Shown here: positions 1 to 8,334 of the stretch, piece by piece
How the letters are laid out: every line of letters starts with the position of its first letter
How positions within the stretch are numbered: position 1 is the stretch's first letter
Source: Ramlibacter sp.
GTDB lineage: Bacteria; Pseudomonadota; Gammaproteobacteria; Burkholderiales; Burkholderiaceae_C
Length of the DNA stretch: 35,787 bases
Direction of reading: 5' to 3'
Assembly: GCF_028292805.1 (NCBI RefSeq)
Contig: NZ_JAQGLS010000292.1
Coordinates: forward strand, 1 to 35,787
Notes under the pieces: generated by a model
Database searches by the model: none
What the model was told of the DNA's origin: nothing
The model's input: the letters and a program-made list of their open reading frames with translations, nothing else
Made by a program: the position numbers and the translations under genes

Positions 1-770
1 CCCACGGTGCGGAAACGCACGGTGCGCGTGACGACCTGCTCGCCCTCGCGCGGCGGCGTCAGCTCGGTCACCGGCACCAGCAGGCCCCTGCGCTCGACGA
101 CCTGGCGCTGGTGCGCGTAGTAGATCGACGGCAGCGCGATCTCTTCGCGCTCGATGTACTGCCACACGTCCAGCTCGGTCCAGTTGGAGATCGGGAACAC
201 GCGGAAATGCTCGCCCGGGTGCAGCCGGGTGTTGAACAGCGTCCACAGTTCCGGCCGCTGCGCCTTCGGCTGCCACTGGCCGAAGCCGTCGCGGTGCGAA
301 AAGATGCGCTCCTTGGCGCGGGCCTTTTCCTCGTCGCGGCGCGCGCCGCCGATCAGGGCGTCGAAGCGGAACTCCTCGATCGCCTCCAGCAGCGTCACCG
401 ACTGGTGCGCGTTGCGGCTCTCGCCGGGGTGCGCCAGCCGCACCGTGCCTCGCTTGATCGAGTCTTCGACGCTGCGCACGACCAGCTGCGCGCCCAGCTC
501 CTTCGCGCGCAGATCGCGGAAGTCCGTCACCTCGGTGAAGTTGTGGCCGGTGTCGATCATCAGCAGCGGGTAGGGGATACGGCCGCTGCCGAACGCCTTT
601 TCGGCCAGCTTGAGCAGCACCAGCGAGTCCTTGCCGCCCGAGAACAGCAGGGTGGGGCGCTCGAAGGCGCCGGCCACTTCGCGCAGGATGAAAATCGCTT
701 CTTCTTCCAGCGCATCCAGGTGCCGGTTGCTGATGCGGCCCAGCAACTGGGGTTCGGCTCGGGCGTTCAT
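1..770 (-). CDS. cysD: Sulfate adenylyltransferase small subunit CysD (3' end outside window)
   Basis: Catalytic small subunit of ATP sulfurylase, which with the GTPase CysN turns sulfate and ATP into adenylyl sulfate (APS) in the cytoplasm. The reading frame starts at ATG 770 (MNARAEPQLLGRISNRHLDA). It carries the PP-loop nucleotide-binding signature LLFSGGKDSLVLLKLA, followed by LMIDTGHNFTEV and the GGARRDEEKARAKER block that is strongly conserved in CysD. The frame is open for 256 codons to the window edge; the family is about 300 residues, so only the C-terminus is missing. The ATG overlaps the cysH stop as ATGA, so translation is probably coupled. cysN is expected just beyond the left edge. 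This is the last gene visible of the cysI-DUF934-cysH-cysD operon. Confidence 0.96.
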   Translation of the reverse strand, partial: MNARAEPQLLGRISNRHLDALEEEAIFILREVAGAFERPTLLFSGGKDSLVLLKLAEKAFGSGRIPYPLLMIDTGHNFTEVTDFRDLRAKELGAQLVVRSVEDSIKRGTVRLAHPGESRNAHQSVTLLEAIEEFRFDALIGGARRDEEKARAKERIFSHRDGFGQWQPKAQRPELWTLFNTRLHPGEHFRVFPISNWTELDVWQYIEREEIALPSIYYAHQRQVVERRGLLVPVTELTPPREGEQVVTRTVRFRTV

Positions 771-1507
771 GTGGTCACTTTCTCGTTGTCGGTCGTCACG
801 TGCAGGCCGCATTCCTTGGCGGCCTCGTCTTCCCACCACCAGCGGCCGGCGCGGAAGTCCTCGCCCAGGCTGATGGCGCGGGTGCAGGGCGCGCAGCCGA
901 CGCTGGGGAAGAACTGGTCGTGCAGCGGGTTGTAGGCGACGTCGTTGGCCTGGATGTAGTGCCAGACGTCGCCCCAGGTCCAGTCGGCCAGCGGGTTGAG
1001 CTTGATGCGGCCGCCCTTGGCTTCGTCGGCGCGGTCCACCAGCGGCACCTCGGCGCGGGCGGCCGATTGCTCGCGGCGCAGGCCGGTGATCCAGGCGCGC
1101 TGGCCGGCCAGCGCGCGCTCCAGCGGCTCCAGCTTGCGGATCTGGCAGCAGGCCTTGCGCAGCGCGATGCTGCGGTACATCGCCTCCTTGCCTTCACGCT
1201 CGACGAAGTGCACCACCTGCTCCTGCAGCGGCGTGAACACCTCGACCGGCGCGCGCGAACCGGCGCGGGTGCGCTCCAGCAGCGCCAGGGTTTCCGCGTG
1301 CAGCATGCCCGTCTCCAGCACGAACACCGGGATCTCCAGCTGCAGGGCGTTGATCAGGTGCGTGATGACGACGTCTTCCGCGCCCAGGCTGGACGCCTGC
1401 TTGAGCGGCGCGAACCGGCTGGCGGCGCCCACCAGCAGGTCTTGCGTGGCGGCGAGCTTGGCGGCGTGGTCGTGCGAGGCACGCGCGTGCAGGTCGACGG
1501 CGCTCAT
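767..1507 (-). CDS. cysH: Assimilatory adenylyl-sulfate (APS) reductase, [4Fe-4S] type
   Basis: Reduces activated sulfate to sulfite using thioredoxin. The 246-residue protein has the C-terminal catalytic motif KECGLH (Cys233). It also has the Cys120-Cys121 pair (KACCQIRK) and Cys205-x2-Cys208 (VGCAPCTR). These four cysteines ligate the [4Fe-4S] cluster in APS reductases and are absent from E. coli-type PAPS reductase, so the likely substrate is APS rather than PAPS and no APS kinase would be needed. That substrate call rests on family knowledge. The start is ATG 1507, two bases after the DUF934 stop, and the end overlaps cysD by 4 bp. Length is normal for the family. Confidence 0.96.
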   Translation of the reverse strand: MSAVDLHARASHDHAAKLAATQDLLVGAASRFAPLKQASSLGAEDVVITHLINALQLEIPVFVLETGMLHAETLALLERTRAGSRAPVEVFTPLQEQVVHFVEREGKEAMYRSIALRKACCQIRKLEPLERALAGQRAWITGLRREQSAARAEVPLVDRADEAKGGRIKLNPLADWTWGDVWHYIQANDVAYNPLHDQFFPSVGCAPCTRAISLGEDFRAGRWWWEDEAAKECGLHVTTDNEKVTT

Positions 1508-1509
1508 GG

Positions 1510-1881
1510 TCAGCGCCGAAACAGCGGCTGCGTGCCGGCAGCGTCGCCCTGGTAGAACGACGGGAAGCGGGCGAACTGGCGCTCGGCGTCGGCCGGGTCC
1601 TTGCCTTCCTTCAACACCGCGCTGGAAAAGCCCGTGCGGTGCATCTGTACCAGCTGGTCGATGCCGACGTCGCCGGTGGCGCGGATGTCGCCTTCGAAGC
1701 CGCGCCGCTGGCGCAGCAGGCGGGCCTGGCTGAAGGCGCGGCCGTCGGTGAACTTGGGAAACTGCAGCTCGATGCGGTCTACTCCGTCCAGCGGCACGGC
1801 CAGCGCGTCGGCGTCGTTCGCCAGCACCAGCACGTTCACGTCGGGCTCGGCCGGCGTTCCATGGGCGATCAGGCGGATCAT
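1510..1881 (-). CDS. DUF934 protein, sulfite-reductase companion
   Basis: A 123-residue protein (MIRLIAHGTPAEPDVNVLVL...) of the DUF934 family. Genes of this family are almost always found directly after a CysI-type sulfite reductase in proteobacteria; their biochemical role is not established. Visible family features are the block ELQFPKFTDGRAFSQARLLR followed by a conserved GDVGIDQL segment. There is no signal peptide or membrane segment. The ATG at 1881 overlaps the cysI stop as ATGA, and the stop lies two bases before the cysH start, so the gene sits mid-operon. An accessory role in assembly or activity of sulfite reductase is inferred from this position only. Confidence 0.9.
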   Translation of the reverse strand: MIRLIAHGTPAEPDVNVLVLANDADALAVPLDGVDRIELQFPKFTDGRAFSQARLLRQRRGFEGDIRATGDVGIDQLVQMHRTGFSSAVLKEGKDPADAERQFARFPSFYQGDAAGTQPLFRR

Positions 1882-3704
1882 GCTGCCTCCTTCTGGACGA
1901 AACGGGCGCTGTTGGCAGCGGCCTTGAACGGGTCCATGCCCACGCGGCGCAGGGTGGCGATGAAGGTTTCGGCGCGGCCGTCGGCGGCCGGCTGGCGCAG
2001 GCGGCGGTAGGCGTCGAGCACGGCTTCGATCACCACCGGCACTTCGGCGGCGGAGAACGAGGGGCCGACCACCTTGCCGGGCAGGGCCGGCCCCGACAGG
2101 TCGGTGCCGTCGGCGCCGCCCAGGGTCACCTGGTACCACTCCTTGCCGTCCTTGTCGACGCCCAGGATGCCGATATGGCCGGCATGGTGGTGGCCGCAGG
2201 AGTTGATGCAGCCGGAGATGTTCAGGCGGATGTCGCCCAAGTCGAACTCTTCGTCCAGGTCCTGGAAGCGCTGGGTGATGGCCTCGGCGATCGGCAGCGA
2301 ACGGGCGTTCGCCAGCGAGCAGAAGTCGCCGCCGGGGCAGGCGATCATGTCGGTCAGCAGGCCGATGTTGGGGCGCGCGAAGCCGGCCTTGCGGGCGGCC
2401 GCGAACAGCTCGGGCAGGTCTTGGGCGTGGACCCAGGGCAGCAGCAGGTTCTGTTCGTGCGTCAGGCGCGCTTCGCCGGCGGAAAAGCGGTCGGCCAGCT
2501 CGGCCGCCGTCTCCATCTGCTCGGCGGTGGCGTCGCCGGGGGCCTGCCCCAGGCGCTTGAACGACAGCGTCACGATGCGCAGCGCCGGGTCGCGGTGCGA
2601 GCGCACGTTGCGCTGCAGCCAGCGGTCGTATGCGGTGTCGGCTTCGGCGCCGGCGCGCACGATCTCGTGCAGCTGCGCCTCGGCGCCCTTGCGCAGCGTC
2701 GGCACCAGGGTGGGGCTGACGAAGCAGGCCGCCACGCGGTCGTACTCGGCCTGGGTGATGGTGTGCGGGCCGCCGTCGAGTTCGACGATCTGGCGGAATT
2801 CCTCTTCCACCTTGTCGATGTAGCGCTGGCCTTCGGCCTTGACCAGGATCTTGATGCGGGCCTTCCACACGTTGTCGCGGCGGCCGTACTCGTTGTAGAC
2901 GCGGATGCAGGCTTCGACGTAATTCAGCAGCTGGTGCCAGGGCAGGAACTCGCGCACCACGGTGCCGATGATGGGCGTGCGGCCCATGCCGCCGCCCACC
3001 TGAACCCGAAAGCCAAGGGCGCCGGCGCCGTCGCGCACCAGCTGCAGGCCGATGTCGTACCAGCCCAGGGCGGCGCGGTCTTCGGCGGCGCCGTTCAGGG
3101 CGACCTTGAACTTGCGCGGCAGGAAGGCGAACTCCGGATGCAGCGTGCTCCACTGGCGCAGGATCTCGGCGAACGGGCGCGGGTCGGCGACCTCGTCGGC
3201 GGCGATGCCGGCCAGCTCCTCGGTGGTGATGTTGCGGATGGTGTTGCCGCTGGTCTGGATGCCGTGCATGTTCACGGACGCCAGCAGGTCCATCACGTCG
3301 GCGCTCCTGGCCAGCGGGATCCAGTTGTACTGGACGTTGGTGCGGGTGGTGAAGTGGCCGTAGCCGGCCGTCAGCACGGTGGCCACCGGGGCGCCGCCGG
3401 GCACCGGCACTTCGCCCAGGGCGGACTGCTTGACCTGCGCTTCGCTCAGCAGGGCGGCGTCGGGACGGTCGTAGTCGCGGGCGATCTTGGCCAGCGCGCG
3501 CAGCTGAGCGCTGGAAATCTCGCCGTAGGGCACGGCCACGCGCAGCATCGGCGCATAGCGCTGGATGTACCAGCCGTTCTGCAGCCGCAGCGGGCGGAAT
3601 TCCTCTTCGGTGAGCTTGCCGGCCTGCCAGCGCTCGAGCTGGTCGCGATACTGTTCGGCGCGGGCGCGCACGAATTGCCGGTCGAAATCTGTGTAGCGGT
3701 ACAT
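1878..3704 (-). CDS. cysI: Sulfite reductase hemoprotein (nitrite/sulfite reductase family)
   Basis: Six-electron reduction of sulfite to sulfide, the last step before cysteine synthesis. The 608-residue protein has the two duplicated ferredoxin-like/siroheme halves of the family. The siroheme-[4Fe-4S] ligands are visible as Cys456-x5-Cys462 (ACPGGDFCSL) and Cys499-x3-Cys503 (SGCINSCGHHH). The N-terminal half carries the TRTNVQYNWI and TSGNTIRNIT blocks. No flavoprotein subunit (CysJ) gene is adjacent, so the electron donor may be ferredoxin or a separately encoded reductase; this is inference. It is the first gene of the cys operon; the start at ATG 3704 follows a roughly 220-bp divergent promoter region. 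A nitrite reductase function cannot be excluded from motifs alone, but the cys neighbours argue for sulfite. Confidence 0.94.
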   Translation of the reverse strand: MYRYTDFDRQFVRARAEQYRDQLERWQAGKLTEEEFRPLRLQNGWYIQRYAPMLRVAVPYGEISSAQLRALAKIARDYDRPDAALLSEAQVKQSALGEVPVPGGAPVATVLTAGYGHFTTRTNVQYNWIPLARSADVMDLLASVNMHGIQTSGNTIRNITTEELAGIAADEVADPRPFAEILRQWSTLHPEFAFLPRKFKVALNGAAEDRAALGWYDIGLQLVRDGAGALGFRVQVGGGMGRTPIIGTVVREFLPWHQLLNYVEACIRVYNEYGRRDNVWKARIKILVKAEGQRYIDKVEEEFRQIVELDGGPHTITQAEYDRVAACFVSPTLVPTLRKGAEAQLHEIVRAGAEADTAYDRWLQRNVRSHRDPALRIVTLSFKRLGQAPGDATAEQMETAAELADRFSAGEARLTHEQNLLLPWVHAQDLPELFAAARKAGFARPNIGLLTDMIACPGGDFCSLANARSLPIAEAITQRFQDLDEEFDLGDIRLNISGCINSCGHHHAGHIGILGVDKDGKEWYQVTLGGADGTDLSGPALPGKVVGPSFSAAEVPVVIEAVLDAYRRLRQPAADGRAETFIATLRRVGMDPFKAAANSARFVQKEAA

Positions 3705-3790
3705 GGAACTGGAGACAGGCCGTGAAATGGCCCGATCCAGGGACTGTATTCAGTTGCCTTATGGAACCAAACTACATTTTTGTTCGAGGT

Positions 3791-3808
3791 ATATGCGGAT
3801 AAGCATAT
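3791..3808. promoter_or_regulatory. 18-bp near-palindrome upstream of cysI, shared with sbp
   Basis: The site reads ATATGCGGATAAGCATAT, an inverted repeat with ATATGC/GCATAT arms around a 6-nt centre. It lies about 85 bp upstream of the cysI start. A copy identical at 15 of 18 positions lies at 6557-6574 upstream of sbp. The only link between the two genes is sulfate assimilation, so a CysB- or Cbl-type LysR regulator is the obvious candidate. Protein identity is inferred; the repeated sequence is observed. Confidence 0.6.
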
Positions 3809-3923
3809 TCTCAAGCCTGGCGCGGGCTGCGGCCAAGTTTTTGGGCGACCCCGGATAAGCACGGGTGGGCAGGTTGGCGCGTCGTCTGCATAATCACCAC
3901 AGAGGCAGGAGGGAAACCGGTCC

Positions 3924-4646
3924 ATGGCGCAACGGGTGTTCATCAAGGTGGTGGGGTTCACGGACCAGGAGCGCCACGCCGTCAACACCGTGTTTCGCCT
4001 GTCCGAACAGTGCCGCACGATGTACCAGCTGTGGACCCCGCACGCGCCCGAGGCCGCCGGGATGGCCTTGCTGGACGGGCAAAGCTACGAAGCCAGGGTC
4101 GAGGCCGAGCTGTCGTTCAACGGCGGCCTCAAGCTGCTGTGGGTGGGGCCGGAAGCGCCGGCCCGGGTCTGGCGCAGCTTCGACCGGCCGATCGCCTGGC
4201 CGGCCATCATCGAGGCCATGGACTCCGTGTTCGTCGGCGATCCGCTGGACTTCGACGTCGAGGTGGGCGAGCCCACCACCGGCATGTCGCTCAAGCAGGC
4301 GCTGATCGTCTGCGCGGACCGCGACGAGCGCCTCTACCTGCGCGCGCGCCTGTCGCTGGCGCACCTGACCCAGGCCGACGAAGCCGAAAGCGGCACCCAG
4401 GCGGTGGAACTGGCGCGCGGCAAGCAGTACGACGTGGCGCTGGTCGGCTTCGGCCTGCCCGACATGGACGCCTGGTCGGTGCTGCGCGAGCTGCGCGACG
4501 GCAAGCGCCCCATCCCGCACGTGGCGGTCACCAAGTGCCGGCGCTCCCTGCCGGAACACGTGCGGGCCTGGCTCGGCGGCGCCGAGGCGCTGCTCGATGC
4601 GCCACCGCACCCGGCGCGGCTGAATGCCTGGTTGAAGCGGATCTAG
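3924..4646 (+). CDS. Protein with degenerate C-terminal receiver domain
   Basis: A 240-residue cytoplasmic protein with a good ribosome-binding site (GGCAGGAGGG) ahead of ATG 3924. Residues 124-240 read as a response-regulator receiver: strand ALIVCADRDER with acidic residues, then DVALVGFGLPDMDAW, then HVAVT. The phospho-acceptor Asp is replaced by Gly175 and the conserved Lys near the end is missing (EALLDAPP), so classical phosphorylation should not be possible. Residues 1-120 (VFIKVVGFTDQERHAVNTVF...) match no domain I recognise. The gene is divergent from cysI and its stop overlaps the mnmC stop tail-to-tail by 3-4 bp. A protein-protein interaction or non-phosphorylated signalling role is possible but not shown by sequence. 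Confidence 0.8.
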   Translation: MAQRVFIKVVGFTDQERHAVNTVFRLSEQCRTMYQLWTPHAPEAAGMALLDGQSYEARVEAELSFNGGLKLLWVGPEAPARVWRSFDRPIAWPAIIEAMDSVFVGDPLDFDVEVGEPTTGMSLKQALIVCADRDERLYLRARLSLAHLTQADEAESGTQAVELARGKQYDVALVGFGLPDMDAWSVLRELRDGKRPIPHVAVTKCRRSLPEHVRAWLGGAEALLDAPPHPARLNAWLKRI

Positions 4647-6292
4647 GCGCTTTTCACGCGCCGCGCATCCAGCGCCTGCGCCAGCCGCGCCTGCAGCGGC
4701 CACGGCTCGCCGTGCAAGCGGGCCGCGATCCATTCCCCACACAGCGCCGCGAAGGTCAGGCCGCGCGAACCCATTGCGGTGCTGACCCACAGACCGGGCT
4801 CGATCTCGCCGGCCAGAGGACGGCGGTCACTGGACGCCCAGCGCACATTGCTCCAGGCCTGCACCGCGCCGCCAGCAAACTGCGGCGCCAGCGCGGCGGC
4901 GGCCGTGGGCAGCAACTCGCGCAGGCGTTCCAGGTTGGCGGCATGGTCCTGCGCACGCGGCGACGGATCGGCGTCGGCACGGCCGTAGGTCGAGCCGGTC
5001 AGCCAGGCCCGGCCGGCAGCCAGCGGCAGGTCGGGCAGGAAGTGGCCGTTGCCGTTGACGGGGTGGCCAGGCAAGATGTCGCCCGCCTGGCGCAAGCCCC
5101 AGGACACCTGGCCGCGCACCGGATGGGTCGTGACGCGGCCGGCCAGCAAGCCGGCGCTGGCGCCGGCGGCGGCCACCACCACCAGCGGGGCGCGGCCCAG
5201 CGCGGCGCCGCCAGCGTCGCGCACCATCCAGCCATCGCCATCGCGCACCACGTCGTGCACCTTGCAATTGCCCTGGAACACGATGCCTGGCCCGGCCAGC
5301 CAGGCCCGCACCAGCGCCGCCGGCCGGACCCAGCCGGCCGTGGCGTGCCACCAGGCGGCATGCTGCAGTGGGAGCCCCGCCGCTGCTTTCTGCGCGGCGT
5401 CGGCATCGCGGCTCCACGCGTCCAGGCTCGGTCCCAGCGCCGGCAGCGGTCGTTGGTCGTTCCCGCGCTGCTCCAGCACGCCGCTCGGCGCCCAGTCCAC
5501 GCCTTGCTCCAGCAACCGGGCGCATTCCTGCCAGGTGATGCGAACCCCGCTGCGCGATAGCCGCGACAGCAGGTTGTCGTCGGGCGACTGGTGTGGCGCC
5601 ATCAAGCCCCCCGGCAGCGAGGAGGCGCCGGCGGCCGGCTCGGCGGCGACGTCCAGCACCCGCACCGACCAGCCCCGCCGCGCCAGGCTGGCGGCCACGG
5701 CTGCGCCAGCCAGGCCGGCACCGACCACGATGCAGTCAGAGGGGCAGGGCGGTGAAGCTTGCGGCAGCCCCTTGACCTGCCAGGCCGGCGCGTAGCGCGC
5801 CTGCAAGCCGTCCTGCGCGATGCTGTCCACCACGAAGCCCAGGCTGGCCAACTCGCGCGGCGTCACCTGCACGGGGCCTTCGCAGGCCAGCTGCGAGCCG
5901 GGTCGGCACAGGCGCGGCAGGGCTTTCAGCGTGGCGGGGGCGAGCGCATCGAACAGCAGTACATCGGCGCGGAAGGCCTGCTCCTTGAGCATGGCGGCGA
6001 GCTCGCCCACGCACAAGGTGAGCAGCACCCGGCCATCCTCGAAGGAGAAGCGGTGAAAGCCCGGCGTGAGGCCGCTCCAGGGCGGGACCGGGCCGGCAAC
6101 CGTGATTGCCACGTAATGCAGCAACGCGGGACGCTGCGGGTCGTCGCGCCAGGCCTGCAACGTCGCGGGAAAGCGCAGGCCCCCGGCCAAGCCCGCCTGC
6201 AGCACGCGCCACTGGCCGGCTTGCGCCCAGGCAGCGCGCGGGTCCACCGAATCAGGTGGCGGGAGGCACGTAGCCGGCCGCGGCGTCGGCAC
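4643..6292 (-). CDS. mnmC: MnmC: tRNA cmnm5s2U34 FAD oxidoreductase with decayed methyltransferase domain
   Basis: In E. coli, MnmC is bifunctional: the C-terminal FAD domain removes carboxymethyl from cmnm5(s2)U34 in tRNA and the N-terminal domain methylates the product. Here the C-terminal half is intact, with the dinucleotide fold [20 protein letters not shown] near residues 188-207, [12 protein letters not shown], and the terminal [20 protein letters not shown] block. The N-terminal half is degenerate. Where family members have a [EL]xGFGxGxNF SAM-binding loop, this one has [10 protein letters not shown] (residues 32-41); about 30 residues after it are missing, and the DGFAPAKNP catalytic block is reduced to FDALAPA. 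Total length is 549 against 668 in E. coli. The start is uncertain: GTG 6292 overlaps yggX by 41 bp, while GTG 6247 begins four bases after the yggX stop. Confidence 0.88.
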   Translation of the reverse strand: MPTPRPATCLPPPDSVDPRAAWAQAGQWRVLQAGLAGGLRFPATLQAWRDDPQRPALLHYVAITVAGPVPPWSGLTPGFHRFSFEDGRVLLTLCVGELAAMLKEQAFRADVLLFDALAPATLKALPRLCRPGSQLACEGPVQVTPRELASLGFVVDSIAQDGLQARYAPAWQVKGLPQASPPCPSDCIVVGAGLAGAAVAASLARRGWSVRVLDVAAEPAAGASSLPGGLMAPHQSPDDNLLSRLSRSGVRITWQECARLLEQGVDWAPSGVLEQRGNDQRPLPALGPSLDAWSRDADAAQKAAAGLPLQHAAWWHATAGWVRPAALVRAWLAGPGIVFQGNCKVHDVVRDGDGWMVRDAGGAALGRAPLVVVAAAGASAGLLAGRVTTHPVRGQVSWGLRQAGDILPGHPVNGNGHFLPDLPLAAGRAWLTGSTYGRADADPSPRAQDHAANLERLRELLPTAAAALAPQFAGGAVQAWSNVRWASSDRRPLAGEIEPGLWVSTAMGSRGLTFAALCGEWIAARLHGEPWPLQARLAQALDARRVKSA

Positions 6293-6524
6293 CGCCGCCG
6301 AAGAAGTGGGCTTCCATCTGGCGCTTGAGGTAGTCGCGGGCCCGGGCGTCGGCCAGGTTCAGGCGGTTTTCATTGACCAGCATGGTCTGGTGTTTCAGCC
6401 AGGCGGCCCAGGCTTCCTTGCTGACGCTTTCCCAGAGGCGCTTGCCCAGTTCACCGGGGTATGGCGGGAAATCGAGGCCCTCGGCTTCGCGGCCGAGCTT
6501 GATGCATTGAACTGTGCGCGCCAT
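6252..6524 (-). CDS. yggX: Probable Fe(2+)-trafficking protein YggX
   Basis: A 90-residue protein of the YggX family, linked to protection of Fe-S clusters and iron handling under oxidative stress. Visible family features: [19 protein letters not shown] with the conserved Cys7, [11 protein letters not shown], and the helical C-terminal segment [20 protein letters not shown]. Length matches the family (about 90). An AGGAG ribosome-binding site sits eight bases upstream of ATG 6524, which favours this start over an upstream in-frame ATG at 6572. mnmC follows immediately, so the two are probably co-transcribed. The start lies just below the sbp control region, making the pair divergent from sbp. 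Confidence 0.95.
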   Translation of the reverse strand: MARTVQCIKLGREAEGLDFPPYPGELGKRLWESVSKEAWAAWLKHQTMLVNENRLNLADARARDYLKRQMEAHFFGGGADAAAGYVPPAT

Positions 6525-6556
6525 GGGCGTCTCCTGGGAATCTGGTGGGGATGTGC

Positions 6557-6574
6557 TTATGCGGATATGCATAC
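6557..6574. promoter_or_regulatory. Second copy of the cysI/sbp upstream palindrome
   Basis: The site reads TTATGCGGATATGCATAC and is identical to the cysI upstream site at 15 of 18 positions. It lies about 70 bp upstream of sbp in the divergent yggX-sbp region. In the direction of transcription both copies also fit TGCTTATSCGSATAT followed by GAAC 8-12 bp downstream. A CysB-type activator is the likely ligand by inference from the sulfur genes it flanks. Confidence 0.58.
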
Positions 6575-6643
6575 AAGAACTCTGTCGTTCCCGTTGCGGC
6601 CGCCGGCTTCCAGAATGCCCCCATTCAATAACGAGGTGCCTTC

Positions 6644-7666
6644 ATGAGCCAACGCCGCGACTTTATCAAGATTCCCATGGCCGCCGCCCTGGCGGCGGCC
6701 ATGACCTTCGCGGCGCTGCCCGCAGCGGCGCAGACGGTGCAGCTGCTCAACGTCTCCTACGACCCGACGCGCGAGCTGTACGTGGAGTTGAACCAGGCCT
6801 TCGCCAGGTACTGGAAGGCCAAGACCGGCCAGGACGTGAGCATCCAGCAGTCGCACGGCGGCTCGGGCAAGCAGGCCCGCGCCATCATCGACGGCCTCGA
6901 TGCCGACGTCGCCACGCTGGCGCTGGCCGGCGACACCGATGCGCTGGTCAGGCACGGCGGCTGGCTCAAGGCCGACTGGCAAAAGAAGCTGCCGCACAAC
7001 GCCTCGCCCTACACCTCGACCATCGTGCTGGTGGTGCGCCAAGGCAATCCCAGGGGCATCAAGGACTGGGACGACCTGGCCAAGCCCGGCATCAGCGTGA
7101 TCACGCCCAACCCGAAAACGTCGGGCGGGGCCCGCTGGAACTACCTGGCGGCCTGGGAGTTCGCCAAACGCAAGTACGGCGGCGACGCGCAAGCCAAGGA
7201 CTTCGTCGGCAAGCTGTACGCCAACGTGCCCGTGCTCGACACCGGCGCCCGCGGCTCGTCCATCACTTTCGCCCAGCGCAACCAGGGCGACGTGTTCATC
7301 TCCTGGGAGAACGAAGCCTACCTGCTGGAAAAGGAATTCGGCAGCAAGGTCGACGTGCTCTACCCCTCGCTCAGCATCCTGGCCGAGCCGGCCGTTGCCG
7401 TGGTCGACAAGGTGGTCGACCGCAAGGGCACCCGCGCCGTGGCCGAGGAGTACCTCAAGTACCTCTACACGGAAGAAGGCCAGGACATCGCCGGCAAGCA
7501 CTTCTACCGCCCGGCGATTTCGCAGAAGGCGCAGGCCAAGTACGCCAGGCGGTTCCCCAAGCTCAACCTGTTCACCATCGACCAGGCTTTCGGCGGCTGG
7601 GATCAGGCGGCCAAGGTCCACTTCGCCGACGGCGGCAGCTTCGACCAGATCTACACCCGCAAGTGA
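6644..7666 (+). CDS. sbp: Sulfate/thiosulfate ABC transporter substrate-binding protein
   Basis: Periplasmic receptor that delivers sulfate (possibly thiosulfate) to a CysTWA-type transporter. The 340-residue protein has a twin-arginine export signal (SQRRDFIK followed by a hydrophobic stretch ending LPAAAQ, cleavage near residue 30), so Tat export is predicted. Mature-protein family blocks are [13 protein letters not shown] near the N-terminus, [30 protein letters not shown] and ISWENEAYL. The closest family split is Sbp versus CysP; the blocks fit both and I use sbp loosely. No permease or ATPase gene follows, so the membrane components must be encoded elsewhere. The start is ATG 6644 with a weak upstream GAGG. 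Regulation probably goes through the palindrome at 6557-6574. Confidence 0.93.
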   Translation: MSQRRDFIKIPMAAALAAAMTFAALPAAAQTVQLLNVSYDPTRELYVELNQAFARYWKAKTGQDVSIQQSHGGSGKQARAIIDGLDADVATLALAGDTDALVRHGGWLKADWQKKLPHNASPYTSTIVLVVRQGNPRGIKDWDDLAKPGISVITPNPKTSGGARWNYLAAWEFAKRKYGGDAQAKDFVGKLYANVPVLDTGARGSSITFAQRNQGDVFISWENEAYLLEKEFGSKVDVLYPSLSILAEPAVAVVDKVVDRKGTRAVAEEYLKYLYTEEGQDIAGKHFYRPAISQKAQAKYARRFPKLNLFTIDQAFGGWDQAAKVHFADGGSFDQIYTRK

Positions 7667-7669
7667 TCA

Positions 7670-7695
7670 GTGGGGCCGCGTCGGCACGGCCCCAC
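7670..7695 (+). terminator. Strong hairpin just after sbp stop
   Basis: Perfect 9-bp arms GTGGGGCCG/CGGCCCCAC with an 8-nt loop, starting four bases after the sbp stop codon. There is no following T-tract, so it may stabilise the sbp transcript or act as a weak or Rho-assisted terminator rather than a classical intrinsic terminator. Confidence 0.5.
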
Positions 7696-7744
7696 GGCGA
7701 CGCAGGCGGCGCAGAATGATTGCATCCAACCCAGGAGCACAGTC

Positions 7745-8311
7745 ATGACCTACCGCATCGCCCTCGTCGTCGGCAGCCTTCGCAAGGATTCGTTCAACGG
7801 CCAGCTGGCCGCCGCGCTCAAGAAGCTGGCGCCGCCGGACCTGGAGTTCGAGCTGGCGCGCATCGACGACCTGCCGCTGTACAACCAGGACGATGACGCC
7901 AACCAGGCCGAGCCGGTGCGGCGCCTGAAAACCGGGATTTCCGCCGCGCAAGGGGTGCTGTTCGTCACCCCCGAATACAACCGCTCGATCCCGGGCGTGC
8001 TCAAGAACGCGATCGACCACGCCTCGCGCCCCTATGGCCAGAGCGCCTGGGCCGGCAAGCCGGCGGGCGTGATCGGCATCTCGGTCGGCGCGATCGGCAC
8101 CGCGCTCGCGCAGCAGCACCTGCGCAACGTGCTGGCCTACCTCGACATGCCGACGCTGGGGCAACCCGAGATGTTCATGCAGAACAAGCCGGGCTTGTTC
8201 GCCGAAGGCGGCGGCGTGGGCAACGACGCCACCAAGCAGTTCTTGCAGAAGTTCCTGGACGCCTTCTCGGCCTTCGTCAAGCAGCACGCGGACCGCGTGG
8301 CCAACAGGTGA
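7745..8311 (+). CDS. NADPH-dependent FMN reductase family protein
   Basis: A 188-residue flavodoxin-fold oxidoreductase. Family signatures are the FMN phosphate-binding loop VVGSLRKDSFNGQLA at residues 8-22, LPLYNQDDD, and the hallmark TPEYNRSIPGVLKNAIDHASR near residues 79-99, followed by GKPAGVIGISVG. These proteins reduce FMN or quinone, chromate or azo substrates with NAD(P)H; the actual substrate cannot be read from sequence. The start at ATG 7745 has a good AGGAG seven bases upstream, which rejects the longer in-frame extension. It lies 78 bp after sbp on the same strand, but the hairpin between them argues against tight coupling. A role in supplying reduced flavin for sulfur metabolism (for example a sulfonate monooxygenase) is possible but unsupported here. 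Confidence 0.9.
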   Translation: MTYRIALVVGSLRKDSFNGQLAAALKKLAPPDLEFELARIDDLPLYNQDDDANQAEPVRRLKTGISAAQGVLFVTPEYNRSIPGVLKNAIDHASRPYGQSAWAGKPAGVIGISVGAIGTALAQQHLRNVLAYLDMPTLGQPEMFMQNKPGLFAEGGGVGNDATKQFLQKFLDAFSAFVKQHADRVANR

Positions 8312-8334
8312 GCGGGGCGCCCGCCGCGCCCTCG

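Noticed and set aside
3705-3923. Possible SAM or other sulfur-related riboswitch upstream of cysI
   Set aside because: No conserved riboswitch core or terminator-antiterminator pair is visible; the region has only the palindrome at 3791-3808.
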